Source of the DNA: Williamsia maris
Lineage (GTDB): Bacteria; Actinomycetota; Actinomycetes; Mycobacteriales; Mycobacteriaceae
Assembly: GCF_024171815.1 (NCBI RefSeq)
Contig: NZ_JAMTCJ010000002.1
Coordinates: 496,001-560,000, forward strand
Length of the DNA stretch: 64,000 nt
Direction: 5' to 3'
Below the pieces are notes generated by a model. It saw nothing but the letters and a program-made list of their open reading frames with translations, was not told the DNA's origin and ran no database searches. Shown here piece by piece: positions 34,573 through 44,695 of this stretch. Position numbers and translations under genes: made by a program. Within the stretch, counting starts at the first letter, position 1. Each line of letters starts with the position of its first letter.

Positions 34573-35664
34573 ATGTACATCAGCGAACTGGGCGAACTCT
34601 GGCACCGCGCCCGAGTCGAGCCGAGCATCGTCCACCTCGATTCCGCCGCGGCGTCGCGGTCGTCGAACAAGGTCATCGAGGCGGTGACCGCGCACCTGTG
34701 GCGGGAATCCGAGCGCGGCGGCTACGTCGCCCAGGAACAGAGCTCCGAGCTCCTCGCCCGCACGCGGCGCGACATCGCCGCCCTCGTCGGACACACCGCC
34801 GACGAACTCGCCTTCCGCGAGAGCGCATTGGCCGCCCTGCGCGCCCTGCTCACCTACTGGAACATGCCGGTCTCGGCGACGGTGTGGGTCGCGCCCAACG
34901 AGTACGGCCCGAACCTCGACCAGTTCGAACGACGCGGTTACGCGGTGCACACCATGCCGTCGACCGACGGTTACGGCCGCGTGGACACCGACGCGCTGCA
35001 GAACATGCTGCAGTTCGAGCAGCCCGACTTCATCCACGTCTGCCACATCGGTTCGCACAGCGGGATCGTCCAGCCCGTCGCCAAGATCGTCGAGCTCGCG
35101 CACGACGCGGGCGTCCCGGTCGTCGTCGACGCCGCGCAGGCGCTCGGACAGGTCAACTGTGTGACCGGCGCCGACGTGGTCTACGGGACGAGCCGCAAGT
35201 GGGTCGCGGGCCCGCGTGGTGTCGGCTTCCTCGCCACGCGGTCGGACTCGCTGCGGCCGGTGGAGATCGAGAGCTCCGAGGCGTTCATCGCCGGGCGCAT
35301 CGGCCTGGGTGTCGCGGTGCAGGAGCTGCAGAGCTTCGGCGTCGAGAAGATCCACCGGGAGCTCGCGGCCATCGGCAAGTACACCCGCGAGCGTCTGTTC
35401 GGCGTCGGCAGCTGGGAACTCATGGAACCGGTCGGCGAGCAGTCGGCGATCGCGACCCTCGCCCCGCCGCCGGGGTGGGGCCCGTCGGACGTCGTCGCCG
35501 CACGAGATCGGTTGCGCTCCATCGGCATCCTGGTCACCTGCGCCGAATCGTGGCGCGCCCCGCTGTACACCGAGCAGTCGGTGTTGCGGATCAGCCCACA
35601 CCTCGACCTCCGACGCGGACACCTCGACCAGCTCGCCACCGAACTGCGCGGGATGGGTTACTGA
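34573..35664 (+). CDS. PLP-dependent class V aminotransferase-fold enzyme, EgtE-like
   Basis: 363-aa PLP enzyme. D186 in VVVDAAQALGQ and K209 in GTSRKWVAGPRGVGF (the internal aldimine lysine) are intact; HLDSAAASR is the N-terminal motif. The HLDSAA, GGYVAxE and GQVxC segments resemble EgtE, the sulfoxide lyase of mycobacterial ergothioneine synthesis (family knowledge). egtA-egtD are not nearby, so another cysteine-desulfurase-like role is possible. AGGTCCCC lies before the ATG. Confidence 0.75.
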   Translation: MYISELGELWHRARVEPSIVHLDSAAASRSSNKVIEAVTAHLWRESERGGYVAQEQSSELLARTRRDIAALVGHTADELAFRESALAALRALLTYWNMPVSATVWVAPNEYGPNLDQFERRGYAVHTMPSTDGYGRVDTDALQNMLQFEQPDFIHVCHIGSHSGIVQPVAKIVELAHDAGVPVVVDAAQALGQVNCVTGADVVYGTSRKWVAGPRGVGFLATRSDSLRPVEIESSEAFIAGRIGLGVAVQELQSFGVEKIHRELAAIGKYTRERLFGVGSWELMEPVGEQSAIATLAPPPGWGPSDVVAARDRLRSIGILVTCAESWRAPLYTEQSVLRISPHLDLRRGHLDQLATELRGMGY

Positions 35665-35715
35665 GGTTTCGCCGGGTAGCCCCGATCGACCGACCCCGTC
35701 GTCCATACTGGCGGC

Positions 35716-36081
35716 ATGGCGATCGACCCACGCGGACGAGATCTCAAGCGTTACCTCGCAGACGACCCGGGCGGACCGGTGGTGATGCTCAACCTGCTCC
35801 GCTTCGCCGAGGGCGGACGCGAGGCCTACGCCCAGTACGCGGCGGCGTTGAACGAGACCTTCCTCCCCCGGTACGGCGGCGAAGTGCTGTACGCGGGTGA
35901 CGGCTCGACGCCGCTGGTCGCCGAGGAGGGGCAGGACTGGGACGCAGTCCTGTTGGTGCGGTACCCGTCTCGCAGTGCGTTCAGCGAGATGGTGGCCGAC
36001 CCGGAGTATCAGACGGTGACCGGGCTGCGGACCGGCGCGCTCACCGAGGCAGTCCTGCAGGCCACCGTTCCCTGGACGTGA
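35716..36081 (+). CDS. DUF1330-type small protein
   Basis: 121-aa ferredoxin-like alpha/beta barrel protein. The YLADDPGGPVVMLNLLRFAEGGREAYAQYAAA segment, GEVLYAGDG and RYPSRSAFSEMV are typical of DUF1330 proteins. Members are dimeric with no firm function. It lies 51 nt after the EgtE-like gene on the same strand and is convergent with the ClC gene. Confidence 0.82.
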   Translation: MAIDPRGRDLKRYLADDPGGPVVMLNLLRFAEGGREAYAQYAAALNETFLPRYGGEVLYAGDGSTPLVAEEGQDWDAVLLVRYPSRSAFSEMVADPEYQTVTGLRTGALTEAVLQATVPWT

Positions 36082-36097
36082 CGGGGTCCGAGACCGC

Positions 36098-37840
36098 TCA
36101 GGCGCTCTCGCCCTGACGCAGGGTCGTCAACAGGTCGCGGTGGGTGATCCACCCGACGACCCGCTCGTGGTCGTCGTCGAGCACCGGCACACCGGTGCCC
36201 GCGTGGTCGGCCATGGCCTCGAGCGCTTCGTCGACGGTACTGAGCACCGTTAGAGCAGCTGGTAACTCGGCGATCTGGTCCACCGATATCGAGTGCGCGG
36301 CGGGAACCTGGAGGGCCTCCGCGACTCCTCGTGCGCTCACGCAGCCGCGGTAGCGACCGCTCGTCGGGTCGACCACCGGCAACATGGGCCACTGCGACTC
36401 GGCGAGCAGACCGGTCGCGGCGGACAGCTCGGTGTCACCCGCCATCGGTTCCGGGGCCGGTCCGACCGCGCGGCCGACGGTCTGGCCGCCAAAGGGGTCC
36501 GGCTCCACCGGTTTGTCGATGTCGATGCCGCGGCGCAACAGCTTTCGCGTATAGATGGTGTCCTTCGAGATGAGTTGGCTGGTCCCGGCCGCCATCGCCA
36601 CCGCGAGCATGAGCGGCAGGATGATGCTGTACTCCCCGGTGAGTTCGAACAGGATGATCACCGCGGTGATGGGTGCGCGCGTCGCCCCGCCCAGAGCGGC
36701 CCCCATCGCGATCAACCCGTACGCACCCGCGCTGACCACGATGCCCGGGGCGAGGTCGTGTCCGATGGCGCCGAAAGCGCTGCCCGCCATGGCCCCGATG
36801 AACAACGTCGGAGCGAACACGCCGCCGGATCCGCCGATACCGATGGTGAGGCTCGTGGCGATCATCTTGGCAACGAGGAGCAACAGCAGGAACCCGATGA
36901 CGTACTTGCCCTCGACCGCGTTCTGCAGGATCGGGTAGCCGACTCCGTACATCTGCGGTACCGCCAGCAGCACCGCGCCGAGCAACAGCCCACCGACGGC
37001 CGGCCGCGCCCAGTCGGGCCACCGCCACGCCCAGTCGCAGATGTCCTCGACGAGGTAGAGCACCTTGGAGAACAGCACCCCGACGGTGCCGACGACCACG
37101 CCCAGGACGAGGTACAACGCGTACTCAGCCGGGTTGTGCACGGTGAACACCGGCAACGACAGGAACGGGTCGTCGCCGATGATCGCGCGGGCGAGCAGGC
37201 TCGCGGTGACGCTGGAGAGCACCACCGCGCCGAACGACTCGGCGGCGAAGTCGCGCAGGATGAGCTCAAGGGCGAAGAACGGCCCGGCCAGCGGGGCGTT
37301 GAACGTCGCCGAGATGCCACCCGCAGCGCCGCAGGCCACCAACACCTTGAGACGACCGGCGTCGACACGGGTCCACTGGCCGAGGGTGGAGCCGAGCGCC
37401 GATCCGATCTGGACGATCGGCCCCTCTCGGCCCACCGACCCGCCACCACCGATGCACAGCGCCGAGGCCAACGCCTTGACCAACGCCACCCGGGGAGCGA
37501 TCCGACCGCCGCGCTGCGCGACCGCGTACATCACCTCGGGGACGCCGTGCCCCTTCGCCTCGGGCGCGAAGCGGTAGACCAGCGGTCCATAGATCGCGCC
37601 GGCGATCATGGGCGCGACGAGGAGAAACCAGATCCCGAGACCGGGAAAATGCGAACTGCCCACCCGACCGGCGTCGGAGAAGTCATCGGTCCCGGTGAAC
37701 AGCCAGGTGATCGAGGTGATCAGCCACCGGAAAGCGACGGCTCCCAGGCCGGTTCCCAGTCCGATGGCGACCGCCAGCGGAACGAGTGCGGTCCGACTCG
37801 TTCGAATCCAGCGGGTCGGCGACATCGGGAGCGCCGTCAT
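36098..37840 (-). CDS. ClC chloride channel/transporter with CBS domains
   Basis: 580-aa ClC-family protein. GGGGSVGREGPIVQIG (about residues 135-150) and GIGGSGGVFAPTLFIGAM (about 335-352) are the two hallmark anion-pathway motifs. The C-terminal 120 residues contain two CBS domains (about 450-575) that could bind adenosyl nucleotides. It probably exchanges chloride for protons. The GxxGxxxP glutamate E in GREGP is present, typical of transporters rather than channels. Confidence 0.92.
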   Translation of the reverse strand: MTALPMSPTRWIRTSRTALVPLAVAIGLGTGLGAVAFRWLITSITWLFTGTDDFSDAGRVGSSHFPGLGIWFLLVAPMIAGAIYGPLVYRFAPEAKGHGVPEVMYAVAQRGGRIAPRVALVKALASALCIGGGGSVGREGPIVQIGSALGSTLGQWTRVDAGRLKVLVACGAAGGISATFNAPLAGPFFALELILRDFAAESFGAVVLSSVTASLLARAIIGDDPFLSLPVFTVHNPAEYALYLVLGVVVGTVGVLFSKVLYLVEDICDWAWRWPDWARPAVGGLLLGAVLLAVPQMYGVGYPILQNAVEGKYVIGFLLLLLVAKMIATSLTIGIGGSGGVFAPTLFIGAMAGSAFGAIGHDLAPGIVVSAGAYGLIAMGAALGGATRAPITAVIILFELTGEYSIILPLMLAVAMAAGTSQLISKDTIYTRKLLRRGIDIDKPVEPDPFGGQTVGRAVGPAPEPMAGDTELSAATGLLAESQWPMLPVVDPTSGRYRGCVSARGVAEALQVPAAHSISVDQIAELPAALTVLSTVDEALEAMADHAGTGVPVLDDDHERVVGWITHRDLLTTLRQGESA

Positions 37841-38084
37841 GCGATTGTCGACAAATCGGACAGAGCAACGGGTTTGCCGATTGTGCGATGGCCGTGACTC
37901 ATCATCCGAACGTATCGGTGCGCCGATGCAACAGTCGTGACGGGTCCATCAGCCGTCGACGTCAGCACCGACATCCGCAGCCCGGCGAGGGTGGATCGAC
38001 GGTCGTGTCGCCGTCGCCACTACCGTTGCTCCGGAGCGCGCGGGCCGATCGGGCGCTGCGGGGCGCGAGAGTGGGGGCGGGACC

Positions 38085-39380
38085 GTGCGCAACAAACTGT
38101 CGAGACTCACCGACGCGTTCTGGTTCCTGCCGATGTCCCTCGGGATCGGCGCGTTGATACTGGCGCAGATACTGATCACGGCCGACCGTGCGATCGGCGA
38201 CGCCGATCTGGGGATCTGGGGTTCGCTGCTGTACCGGGTGGGTGCCAGCGGAAGCCGCGACATCCTCGGTGCCATCGGTGGCTCGATGCTCGCGGTGGCG
38301 TCCACGTCGTTCTCCATCACCGTCTCGGTTCTGGCGACCGCGAGTTCGACCTACGGCCCGCGCCTCGTACGGAACTTCATGAACGACCGTGGCAACCAGT
38401 TCGTCCTCGGGATCTTCGGGGCGACCTTTCTGTATTCGCTGATGGTGCTGCGATCCATCCAGGACCAGTCCATCACCGGCGGGCAGTTCGTTCCCGACAT
38501 CGCGGTGAACGTGGCGGTCATACTCGCCGTGGTCGATGTCGCGGTGCTCGTGTACTTCATCAATCACATCGCCGGGTCCATCCAGGTCTCCACCCTCTCG
38601 GCTCGTGTCCGATCCGAACTGGTCGACGTCGTCGACAGTCTTTATCCGCAGCAGCGGCCGGACAACTCGCGCCCCGCGACGTTCCCCGCCGCCGAGCACG
38701 AGCGCGTTCTCGCCGAGACGTCCGGGTTCGTCATCGACATCGACGAGCACGCGCTCCTGGCCGTGGCCGAACGGCATTCGTGTCTCATCGAGGTCCTGGT
38801 CCGACCGGGTGACCACGTCGTCGCCGGGGAGCCCCTGGTGCGGGTGACGCCGGGGGCGGAGGACGACGAGATACGTGCCGCCGTCTGCAGGGCAATCGAT
38901 CTCGGCAACACGCGCACCCCGATGCACGACGTCCAGTTCGCCGTCCAGCAGCTCGTGGAGATGGCGGTTCGTGCGTTGTCGCCAAGCACGAACGACCCGT
39001 ACACCGCGCACAACGCGTTCAGTGAGCTGGCCACCGGGATGGTGCCGATGGTCCGGCGTCCGACACCCTGGCTCGGACGCACCGACGGTGACGACACCGT
39101 GCGGCTCATCGTCACCCGTGTGCCGGTGACGGAACTGATCGACGACATCTTCGATGCCGTCCGCATCTATGCGCTCGCGGCACCGGTGGCGATGACCGCC
39201 GCCATCCTGCTGGCCCGACGCATCGGCGTCGCCGCCGTCGAGCCAGATGTCCGCGAAGCTGTGCTGCGTCACCTCGCACTCATCGAGGCCGCCGAGCGCG
39301 CTTCCGCCGGTGATCCGGTCACCGTCGACTTCTGCTGCGGTGAGATCGCAGCTGCCCGTGGGGCGATCACCGATGCATGA
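38085..39380 (+). CDS. DUF2254 membrane protein
   Basis: 431-aa protein with four N-terminal membrane helices (to about residue 170), including the DUF2254 region SMLAVASTSFSITVSVLATASSTYGPRL. A soluble C-terminal domain follows. GTG 38085 start with GGGGGCGGGACC upstream. Family function is unknown. It is divergent from the ClC gene across 244 bp. Confidence 0.85.
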   Translation: MRNKLSRLTDAFWFLPMSLGIGALILAQILITADRAIGDADLGIWGSLLYRVGASGSRDILGAIGGSMLAVASTSFSITVSVLATASSTYGPRLVRNFMNDRGNQFVLGIFGATFLYSLMVLRSIQDQSITGGQFVPDIAVNVAVILAVVDVAVLVYFINHIAGSIQVSTLSARVRSELVDVVDSLYPQQRPDNSRPATFPAAEHERVLAETSGFVIDIDEHALLAVAERHSCLIEVLVRPGDHVVAGEPLVRVTPGAEDDEIRAAVCRAIDLGNTRTPMHDVQFAVQQLVEMAVRALSPSTNDPYTAHNAFSELATGMVPMVRRPTPWLGRTDGDDTVRLIVTRVPVTELIDDIFDAVRIYALAAPVAMTAAILLARRIGVAAVEPDVREAVLRHLALIEAAERASAGDPVTVDFCCGEIAAARGAITDA

Positions 39381-39392
39381 TGACGACGAACC

Positions 39393-40583
39393 TCAGCGGG
39401 CGCCGGTGATCGGTTCCTCCGTCGGTTCCTCGTGCAGCATTGCCGCAACCGGTGTGTCCGTTGCGCTGTGCAACGCAATCGACACGATCACCGTGCCCGC
39501 GACGAGGGCGAAGACCTTCTCGGCGGAGTCGATGCCGGACGTCAACACCAGCAGGCCGTAGACCACACTCGCGAAGCCCTTCGGACCGAACCACGCCGCC
39601 GACAACCGCTCGTTACGGGCGAGCCGGTGGCTGCCGACCAAGGAGATCAACACCGGTATCGGTCGTCCGATCACGAGGACGAGAACGGCGAAGATCCACC
39701 CGCTGATCCCGACGTCACCGAGCAGGGCGGGCGTCACCAGCGCGCCGAATGCGAGCAGGGCGGCGTTCTTGGCCAACTCGCTGGTGAGTTCACCCACCGG
39801 GGCGAATGACTCCGAGGCACGTGGGCTCACGCTCGCCAGGGTGATCCCGGCGGTGAAGGCGGCGATGTAGGGGTTGGCCCCCACCGTGTCGGTGAGAACG
39901 AACAGGAGGATCGCCACGGCGAGAGGACCGGCAGCCTGGGCACGCGTGGTGACGCCGAGCACCGGCAGGCGCACCAGCAGCGCACCGACGATCGGCGCCG
40001 CGACACCGAGAACGAGGCCCAGGACGACCTCGATCAACACCGCCCCCAGCGAGGTGCTCTCGTCGACCCGCCCACCCAACGTGCCGATGAGGATCAGCAC
40101 GACCGGGAGGGCCAGACCGTCATTGAGTCCGCTCTCGATGTTGAGAAGGCTGCGGAGGCGAGCGGGTACGTCGTCACGGCCGACGAGTGCCGCGGCGAAC
40201 ACCGGGTCGGTCGGTGCCAGGATCGCGCCGATCAACATCGACGTCGTCCAGTCCAGACCGACGACGAGGTGCGCCAGAACGGCGACGACGCCGAAGGTCA
40301 GTGGCATCCCGATGAGCAGCGCGCGTGTCGGATCGGCCCACTCGTGCCGCAATCGGGAGAGCGGGGCCCGTTGTCCGTCCGCGAACAGAACGGCGAACAG
40401 CGTCACCGACGCCACCTCGCGAACCGTGTCGTTGCCCAGTCGTTCGGCATCGAGGACCAGCGGCCCCGCGAGCAGCCCGGCGAACAAGAAGATGCCGGAG
40501 GTCGACAGCGGACTTCGCGCCGAGAGATTGGACAGCAGCACCGCCGCCAGCAGGGCGAACCCGAACGTCGTCACGAAGGCCAT
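39393..40583 (-). CDS. CPA1-type Na+/H+ antiporter
   Basis: 396-aa protein with about twelve membrane helices. LAPTDPVFAAALVGRDDVP (about residues 123-141) and NIESGLNDGLALPVV (about 148-162) carry the conserved TD and ND pairs of NhaP/CPA1 exchangers. It lacks a cytoplasmic C-terminal tail, with only a short polar end. It probably exchanges cytoplasmic Na+ or K+ for protons. It is in tandem with the phosphoesterase gene. Confidence 0.88.
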   Translation of the reverse strand: MAFVTTFGFALLAAVLLSNLSARSPLSTSGIFLFAGLLAGPLVLDAERLGNDTVREVASVTLFAVLFADGQRAPLSRLRHEWADPTRALLIGMPLTFGVVAVLAHLVVGLDWTTSMLIGAILAPTDPVFAAALVGRDDVPARLRSLLNIESGLNDGLALPVVLILIGTLGGRVDESTSLGAVLIEVVLGLVLGVAAPIVGALLVRLPVLGVTTRAQAAGPLAVAILLFVLTDTVGANPYIAAFTAGITLASVSPRASESFAPVGELTSELAKNAALLAFGALVTPALLGDVGISGWIFAVLVLVIGRPIPVLISLVGSHRLARNERLSAAWFGPKGFASVVYGLLVLTSGIDSAEKVFALVAGTVIVSIALHSATDTPVAAMLHEEPTEEPITGAR

Positions 40584-40646
40584 CGGATCAGCATCCCCTG
40601 TACGACCCCGGTCGATGTCCTCGGACGGCTGGACGTCCGATCGCGG

Positions 40647-41786
40647 TCAGCGCGAGGACAGTTCCAACATCGCGATCTCGGGTGGTGCGCCGACCCGGAC
40701 CGGCGGCCCCCACGCACCGGCACCGCGGGTCGTGTAGATCGTGGTCGACCCGACCCGGTCGAGACCCTCGACGGTCGGTTGCTGAAGCGGGACCAGGTAC
40801 CGCAGCGGCCAGATCTGACCGGCGTGGGTGTGCCCGGACACCTGCAGATCGACACCGGCGTCCGATGCGTCGAAGGCCTGCAACGGTTGATGGGCGAGCA
40901 GCAGCACGAAGCGGTTCGGGTCGCGGCCGGCGAGAGCGGCGTCGAGGTCGGGCTCGTAGGGCTTCGGGGCGGTGGCGTCGTTGATGCCCGCGACGTCGAT
41001 GGTGGCGCCGGACCGGGTGACCGCGGCGCGTTCGTTGCGCAACACCCGGACGCCGAGGGAATCCCACCGGTCGAGCCACTTCCCGCCGTCGCCTGCGTAG
41101 AACTCGTGGTTGCCGCTCACCGCGAAAACCCCCAGGGGTGCGAACAACTCGCGCAGCGGCTCGAGGGCGGAGCCGACGAGTTCCACGGTCCCGTCGGTCA
41201 GGTCACCATCGAGGATGACGAGATCGGGGGACTGCGCGTTGACGTCGTCGACCACCTTCTGCACGAACCCGCGTCCACGGGCGGGACCGACGTGCAGGTC
41301 GGAGACCAACGCCACCCGGGTCCCGTCGAACTGCTCGGGCAGCCGGTCCAACGACACCGTCGTCCGCGTGACACGAGGGGACGCGGCCTCGAACAGTCCG
41401 TAACCGACCGCGACCACCGAGACGATCGCGACGAACGCCGAGCCGAACCGGTGGACCCGCAGCCGGACGTCGCCGGAGTCGCGGTGCCGGACCGCCATCA
41501 CCACCCGGATACCCAGGGTCACCAGACCGACCAGCGCGGTACCGAGGACGAGATAGAGAACCACTGCGAGCCAGGACAATCCGATGAACGCGGGTACGCG
41601 CGCCCACGCCGGGTCGAACAGTTCCCCCGAGCCGATGCCGATCAGCGCCAGCACCCAGAAGACCACCAGGATCACGTCGATGACTCGGGAGTACGGACGC
41701 GGCATCCGCGTCCCCCGGACGTACCGCAGATGCAACACCAGGCCGACCAGGGCCAGGAACGTACCGAACGCCAGGAGTCTCGTCAT
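40647..41786 (-). CDS. Membrane-anchored metallophosphoesterase
   Basis: 379-aa protein: four N-terminal membrane helices (to about residue 125), then a calcineurin-like domain with VSDLHVGP, DGDLTDG, SGNHEFYAG and SGHTHAGQ (His/Asp metal ligands in order). It resembles YkuE/YaeI-type phosphoesterases; the substrate is unknown. It ends 63 nt before the antiporter gene on the same strand. Confidence 0.88.
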   Translation of the reverse strand: MTRLLAFGTFLALVGLVLHLRYVRGTRMPRPYSRVIDVILVVFWVLALIGIGSGELFDPAWARVPAFIGLSWLAVVLYLVLGTALVGLVTLGIRVVMAVRHRDSGDVRLRVHRFGSAFVAIVSVVAVGYGLFEAASPRVTRTTVSLDRLPEQFDGTRVALVSDLHVGPARGRGFVQKVVDDVNAQSPDLVILDGDLTDGTVELVGSALEPLRELFAPLGVFAVSGNHEFYAGDGGKWLDRWDSLGVRVLRNERAAVTRSGATIDVAGINDATAPKPYEPDLDAALAGRDPNRFVLLLAHQPLQAFDASDAGVDLQVSGHTHAGQIWPLRYLVPLQQPTVEGLDRVGSTTIYTTRGAGAWGPPVRVGAPPEIAMLELSSR

Positions 41787-41826
41787 GTCCGGTTCAGGGT
41801 AGTTGCGCGACGAGCGCGGGCCGAAA

Positions 41827-43047
41827 TCAGCTCAGGCGCTTCTTCGCCTGCTTGACCAGCCCGCCGCCGATGATCAGCCGCTGGATCTCGCTGGTGCCCT
41901 CGTAGAGGCGGAGCAACCGCGCGTCCCGGTAGATCCGCTCGACCGCGACGCCGCGCATGTAGCCGGCGCCGCCGTGGACCTGGACCGCCGAGTCGGCGAC
42001 CTTGCCGAGCATCTCGGTGCAGAACAGCTTCGCCACCGACGGTGAGATCCGGCGGTCGGTCTCGTCGACCCAGGCGCGGGCGGCCTCGCGGACCAGGGCG
42101 CGACCGGCCATCACCTGCGTCGCCATGTCGGCGATCATTCCCTGGATCAGCTGGTTGTCGCCGATGGGCTTGCCGCCCTGGGTGCTGATGGCGGCGGAGT
42201 CCACCGACTCGTCGAGCGCGCGTTGGGCCTGGCCGACCGAGACCGCGGCGATGTGGATGCGACCGCGCGCCAGGATCGTCATCGCCGCCCGGTAGCCGAG
42301 GTCGGCTTCGCCGCCGACGAGCGCCGCGGCCGACACCCGGACCGAGTCGAAGTAGACCTCGGCGGTCAGCGACCCCTCCTGGCCCATCTTCTTGTCCTTA
42401 GGTCCCACGGTCACGCCGTCGGCGTCGGCAGGGACGAGGAACACCGCGATGCCCGGGCCGGACTCGTCGGCCGGACGGTAGCGGGCGAACACCACGAACA
42501 GGTCAGCCGTGGGGGCGTTGGTGATGTACCGCTTGTCCCCGGTGATGATCCAGTCATCGCCGTCGGCAACGGCTTTCGTGCGCAGACCGGCCGGGTTCGA
42601 GCCCGCGCCGCTCTCGGTGAGCGCGAACGAGGCGACGACCTCACCCGAGGCGATGCGCTCGAGCCACGTCTTCTTCTGTTCGTCGGTGCCGAACTGCACG
42701 AGCACCTGCCCGGCGATGCCGTTGTTGGTGCCGAACATCGACCGCAGCGCGAGGCTGGTGTAGCCGAGGACCTCGGCGAGCCGGACCTCCTGGGCGAGGT
42801 CGAGGCCGAGACCGCCCCACTCCTGCGGGATCGCGAAACCGAACAACCCGAGGTCCTTCGACGCCTGGCGCAGGTCGGCCGGGATCTCGTCGCCGTCGGC
42901 GATCTCCTGTTCGCGCGGGATCACCTTGGTGCGGACGAACTCCTCGGTGGTCGCGAGGATCTCGTCGAGTTCCTCCGGGCTGACCTCGGGTCCGCCAGGG
43001 GTGGTCTGTGTGCTGCTGTTCGGACCGGAGGCCGACGACGTCGTCAT
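41827..43047 (-). CDS. Acyl-CoA dehydrogenase
   Basis: 406-aa flavoenzyme of lipid or amino-acid oxidation. FALTESGAGSNPAGLRTKA (about residues 140-158) binds FAD, and the catalytic Glu is in LRLYEGTSEIQRLIIG (about 385). The first 30 residues are a Ser/Thr-rich extension. It probably acts on a short- or medium-chain acyl-CoA; specificity is not visible. It is downstream of glpD on the same strand with a 55-bp gap. Confidence 0.92.
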   Translation of the reverse strand: MTTSSASGPNSSTQTTPGGPEVSPEELDEILATTEEFVRTKVIPREQEIADGDEIPADLRQASKDLGLFGFAIPQEWGGLGLDLAQEVRLAEVLGYTSLALRSMFGTNNGIAGQVLVQFGTDEQKKTWLERIASGEVVASFALTESGAGSNPAGLRTKAVADGDDWIITGDKRYITNAPTADLFVVFARYRPADESGPGIAVFLVPADADGVTVGPKDKKMGQEGSLTAEVYFDSVRVSAAALVGGEADLGYRAAMTILARGRIHIAAVSVGQAQRALDESVDSAAISTQGGKPIGDNQLIQGMIADMATQVMAGRALVREAARAWVDETDRRISPSVAKLFCTEMLGKVADSAVQVHGGAGYMRGVAVERIYRDARLLRLYEGTSEIQRLIIGGGLVKQAKKRLS

Positions 43048-43102
43048 CAGACCAGCGTAAACCGCGGGGACGCGTGCCCCCGGTGGATCGGCCGGATGCT
43101 CG

Positions 43103-44695
43103 TCAGGCGCTGTGGGCGGCGCCGAGCTGGTCGAGGATGTGGGTGATCGCGGGCCGGCAGCGGGCGGCGTCGGCCTCGACCAGACCGATGCGGGTGCGTC
43201 GGTGCAGGATGTCGTCGACGTCGGTCGCGCCCTCACAGGTGACGGCGAACTCGATCTCGGCGCGGGTGACGTCGATGTCGCGGGCGATGGGGGCGAGCGG
43301 GGACGACACGGTCGCCATGTCGACGACGCGCCGGGCCTCACCGCCGTATCGGGCGAGCAACGACGCAGGCAGCCTGGAATCGCGCGGGCCGTGCGCACCG
43401 ATGACGGGGATCGACTCGGTGACACAGGGATACGCGTCGAGATTGCCCTTCGTCACGGCCGCGTCGACCGCGTCGGCGGCCATCTTGCGATAGGTGGTCA
43501 GCTTGCCGCCGACGACGCTGATCAGGCCGGTCGCGTTGATCCCGACGGCGTGCTCGCGGGACAGGTCCGCGGTGTCACCGTCGGCCTCGATCAGCGGTCG
43601 CAACCCCGAGTACGTTCCGATGACGTCCGCACGCGAGACCGGGGTGGCCAGCGCGGTGTTCAGGGTGTCGAGGATGTAGTCGATCTCGTTCTCCGACGGC
43701 ACCGACTCGTCCGGGATGGGCCCCGGGGCGTCCTCGTCGGACAAACCGACGTAGACCCGCCCGAGTTGCTGGGGCATCGCGAACACGAAGCGGCTGCGGT
43801 GCCCGGGAACCGGAACGGTCAATGCGGCGGTCGGGTTGCCGAACGTCGCGGCGTCGAACACGAGATGGGTGCCGCGGCTGGGTCGGATGTGGATCGAGTC
43901 GTCGACGGTCCCGGCCCACACGCCGGTGGCGTTGATGACCGTCCGCGCCTGCACCCGGAAGCTCTCGCCGGAGTCGACGTCGGTGAGCTGCGCACCGCTG
44001 CCGGTCACGTCGTCGGCCCGGATGCGCGTGCAGATCGCCGCGCCGTGCGACGCCGCGGTCCGCGCCACCGCGACCACCAGACGGGCGTCGTCGATGAGCT
44101 GGCCGTCGAAGGACCGCCAGCCACCGTGTAGGCCGGTCGGGGCGACCTGCGGGCATGCGGCGATGACCTCTGCGGAGGACACGTGCTCGGGGCGGCCGAG
44201 GACGCCGACCGGCGTGCGGGCGCCGCGACGCAACAGGTCACCGATCGCGAAGCCTGCGCCGACGATGGCCGATCCGAGGAACCCGTCGGCGCTCGCGCGC
44301 ACCGATGCGAGCCGTCCGACGCCGGCGGGGGCACCGTAGGCGGGGACGACCTGAGCCATCGGCGACACCAGGTGCGGCGCGATGGCGGTCATCAGGTGGT
44401 GGCGTTCGACCGCGCTCTCCCACGCGATGCCCAGATGCCCGGAGGCGAGGTACCGCAGACCGCCGTGCACCAGCTTGCTGCTGTAGCGGCTGGTCCCGAA
44501 GGCGAGGTCGCGCGATTCCACCAGCGCGACCCTCAGTCCGCGGGACGCGGCGTCGAGTGCGACCCCGACACCGGTGATGCCGCCGCCGATGACGAGTACA
44601 TCCCACGATGTCTGCGGGTTCTTCAACGCCGCGCGATCGTCGACCGCCCGCTGCGGGCTGAGGTCTGGGCTGTACGACAGCAGTTGAGTTCTCAT
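43103..44695 (-). CDS. glpD: Glycerol-3-phosphate dehydrogenase
   Basis: 530-aa FAD enzyme that oxidises sn-glycerol-3-phosphate to dihydroxyacetone phosphate and passes electrons to the respiratory chain. The GGGITGVGVALDAASRG dinucleotide fold (about residues 37-53), SSKLVHGGLRYL and the C-terminal DAO-type domain (about 400-520) are all present. ATG 44695 overlaps the stop of the TetR gene (ATGA), so the pair is translationally coupled. The divergent agpS and dagK make a lipid-precursor regulon likely. Confidence 0.93.
   Translation of the reverse strand: MRTQLLSYSPDLSPQRAVDDRAALKNPQTSWDVLVIGGGITGVGVALDAASRGLRVALVESRDLAFGTSRYSSKLVHGGLRYLASGHLGIAWESAVERHHLMTAIAPHLVSPMAQVVPAYGAPAGVGRLASVRASADGFLGSAIVGAGFAIGDLLRRGARTPVGVLGRPEHVSSAEVIAACPQVAPTGLHGGWRSFDGQLIDDARLVVAVARTAASHGAAICTRIRADDVTGSGAQLTDVDSGESFRVQARTVINATGVWAGTVDDSIHIRPSRGTHLVFDAATFGNPTAALTVPVPGHRSRFVFAMPQQLGRVYVGLSDEDAPGPIPDESVPSENEIDYILDTLNTALATPVSRADVIGTYSGLRPLIEADGDTADLSREHAVGINATGLISVVGGKLTTYRKMAADAVDAAVTKGNLDAYPCVTESIPVIGAHGPRDSRLPASLLARYGGEARRVVDMATVSSPLAPIARDIDVTRAEIEFAVTCEGATDVDDILHRRTRIGLVEADAARCRPAITHILDQLGAAHSA

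Noticed and set aside
34573-35664. SufS/NifS cysteine desulfurase
   Set aside because: Neighbours are not iron-sulfur assembly genes and the HLDSAA and GGYVAQE segments are closer to EgtE-type lyases.
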